64,000 nucleotides of DNA, from positions 33,765,718 to 33,829,717 of the forward strand of contig OZ025244.1 in the NCBI GenBank assembly GCA_964019155.1, written 5' to 3'. Shown here piece after piece: positions 63,206 to 64,000 of this stretch; the first letter of the stretch is position 1; each line of letters starts with the position of its first letter. The notes under the pieces are model-generated. The model had not been told where the DNA came from. It did no database searches and was given only the letters and a program-made list of their open reading frames with translations. This DNA comes from Osedax fenrisi. Lineage: Eukaryota > Annelida > Polychaeta > Sabellida > Siboglinidae. Both the position numbers and the translations under genes were made by a program.

Positions 63206-63720
63206 ATGGGTCGATTGACTAAACGACAACTTTCGAGGCGTAATCGAGATACAATCAAGGTTTATATTATATATAATATGTAACTATTATATAACTATAT
63301 AATAGTATCATATATTATTTATAAAACGTCAGTTAAATGTGTTTATTTAGGAAAATAATATCATAATATATTTACAATATTTCAATTTGATAATATTGAA
63401 ACAAAGCAATTAGATTTTATTATATTTATGCTAATCTAATTTTATATTATATATAATATATAACTATTATATAACTATATAAAATTATAATATATTATTT
63501 ATAAAACGTCAGATAAATGTGTTTATTTTGGAATATAATATCATAAAATATTTACAATATTTCAATTTTATAGATTTTACGGGTAGATGCGGCGGCAAGA
63601 GATGCTAAAAGAGTGAAAGCCTCTAAGAAGAAACAGGTGACAGAATCTTGGGAAGGGAGACGGGCAAGACAAAGAAGGCAAATTTCATCAAAGGATTATG
63701 GAAGTGGATTACTTTTATAA
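63206..63720 (+). CDS. Small, very basic protein (2 exons, 66 aa), unrecognised
   Basis: Exon 1 (63206-63259) starts MGRLTKRQLSRRNRDTIK and ends at AAG|GTTTAT. Exon 2 (63574-63720) follows a TTTTATAG acceptor in phase 0 and reads ILRVDAAARDAKRVKAS, KKKQVTESWEGRRARQRRQ, then SSKDYGSGLLL and TAA. AATAAA follows at 63726. The coding parts are clearly richer in G+C than the intron. The composition (Arg/Lys-rich, no membrane segment) would suit a nucleic-acid-binding or nucleolar peptide, or the start of a transposon-encoded protein. No family was recognised. It is divergent from the NYN gene. Confidence 0.55.
63258..63573 (+). repeat. Tandem duplication inside the intron
   Basis: The segment 63260-63397 (TTTATATTATATATAATATG ... 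ACAATATTTCAATTTGATA) is repeated with few changes at about 63440-63572 and includes AAAACGTCAG and GTGTTTATTT. The second copy supplies the acceptor. Confidence 0.8.
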
Positions 63721-63731
63721 TATCTAATAAA

Positions 63732-64000
63732 AAAAAAAATCAATCATAATTATAATAACATTTATTTTTTGTATATTTTTATTCTTTCATATGCAACTAT
63801 AATATATTATAATAATAATTTATATAGATGCAATGTATTTCAAAAGCATGACAAATTATACAAGTTATATAAATATAATATAAAAATTGTAATAATTAGC
63901 TAAACTAACTTTTACCATAATAATAAATGTCAAAAAGCAGATAAATAATATAGTCAATCTTTAAAATCAATTATCTCAGAATATAAGTTTTTTTTATGAA
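63732..64000. other. AT-rich window end
   Basis: No feature was seen. Confidence 0.5.

Overview
This window comes from a strongly AT-rich animal genome. Genes are split into many short exons by AT-rich GT-AG introns. A Mi-2/CHD4-type remodeler with tandem PHD fingers, a NYN ribonuclease of the N4BP1/ZC3H12 class and a THAP zinc finger all point to a metazoan, and the base composition and intron style suggest an invertebrate, possibly an early-branching one. The species cannot be fixed from the sequence. All gene models below were built by hand from splice sites, reading phase and protein motifs.

Layout: 1-5600 holds old and young transposons: a 453-bp MITE, a LINE 3' fragment and a PIF/Harbinger-derived fold-back with a MADF exon. 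6.6-20.2 kb (+) is an almost complete Mi-2/CHD4 gene of about 39 exons, all in consistent phase. It is followed in the same phase by a 24-nt microexon and by THAP zinc-finger exons at 26.1-28.3 kb, so a Mi-2-THAP fusion transcript is possible. 28.3-33.4 kb is intergenic and holds a Russian-doll set of TA-flanked MITEs. 33.7-36.9 kb is a hAT transposon with an 8-bp target duplication and a lightly damaged transposase.

37.3-46.8 kb (+) appears to encode a small single-pass membrane protein of three exons. Its 8.9-kb first intron contains a (TAC)n array split by a second hAT element, and another MITE. From about 46.3 to 62.8 kb (-) lies the NYN-domain ribonuclease gene (at least 13 phase-matched exons, N4BP1/KHNYN/ZC3H12 class). 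The two genes appear to interlock: the last + exons lie inside an intron of the - gene, and the last conserved - exon lies inside the + gene's first intron. At 63.2-63.7 kb (+) a two-exon gene for a very basic 66-residue protein is divergent from the ribonuclease gene.

Mi-2 acts in NuRD-type chromatin remodeling, THAP fingers bind DNA, and NYN proteins cleave RNA. No operon-like or pathway link between these genes is visible. The most notable features are the possible Mi-2-THAP fusion, the interlocked antisense gene pair, and a superfamily of MITEs that share TA|GGGGARRG ends but carry different internal iterated motifs.
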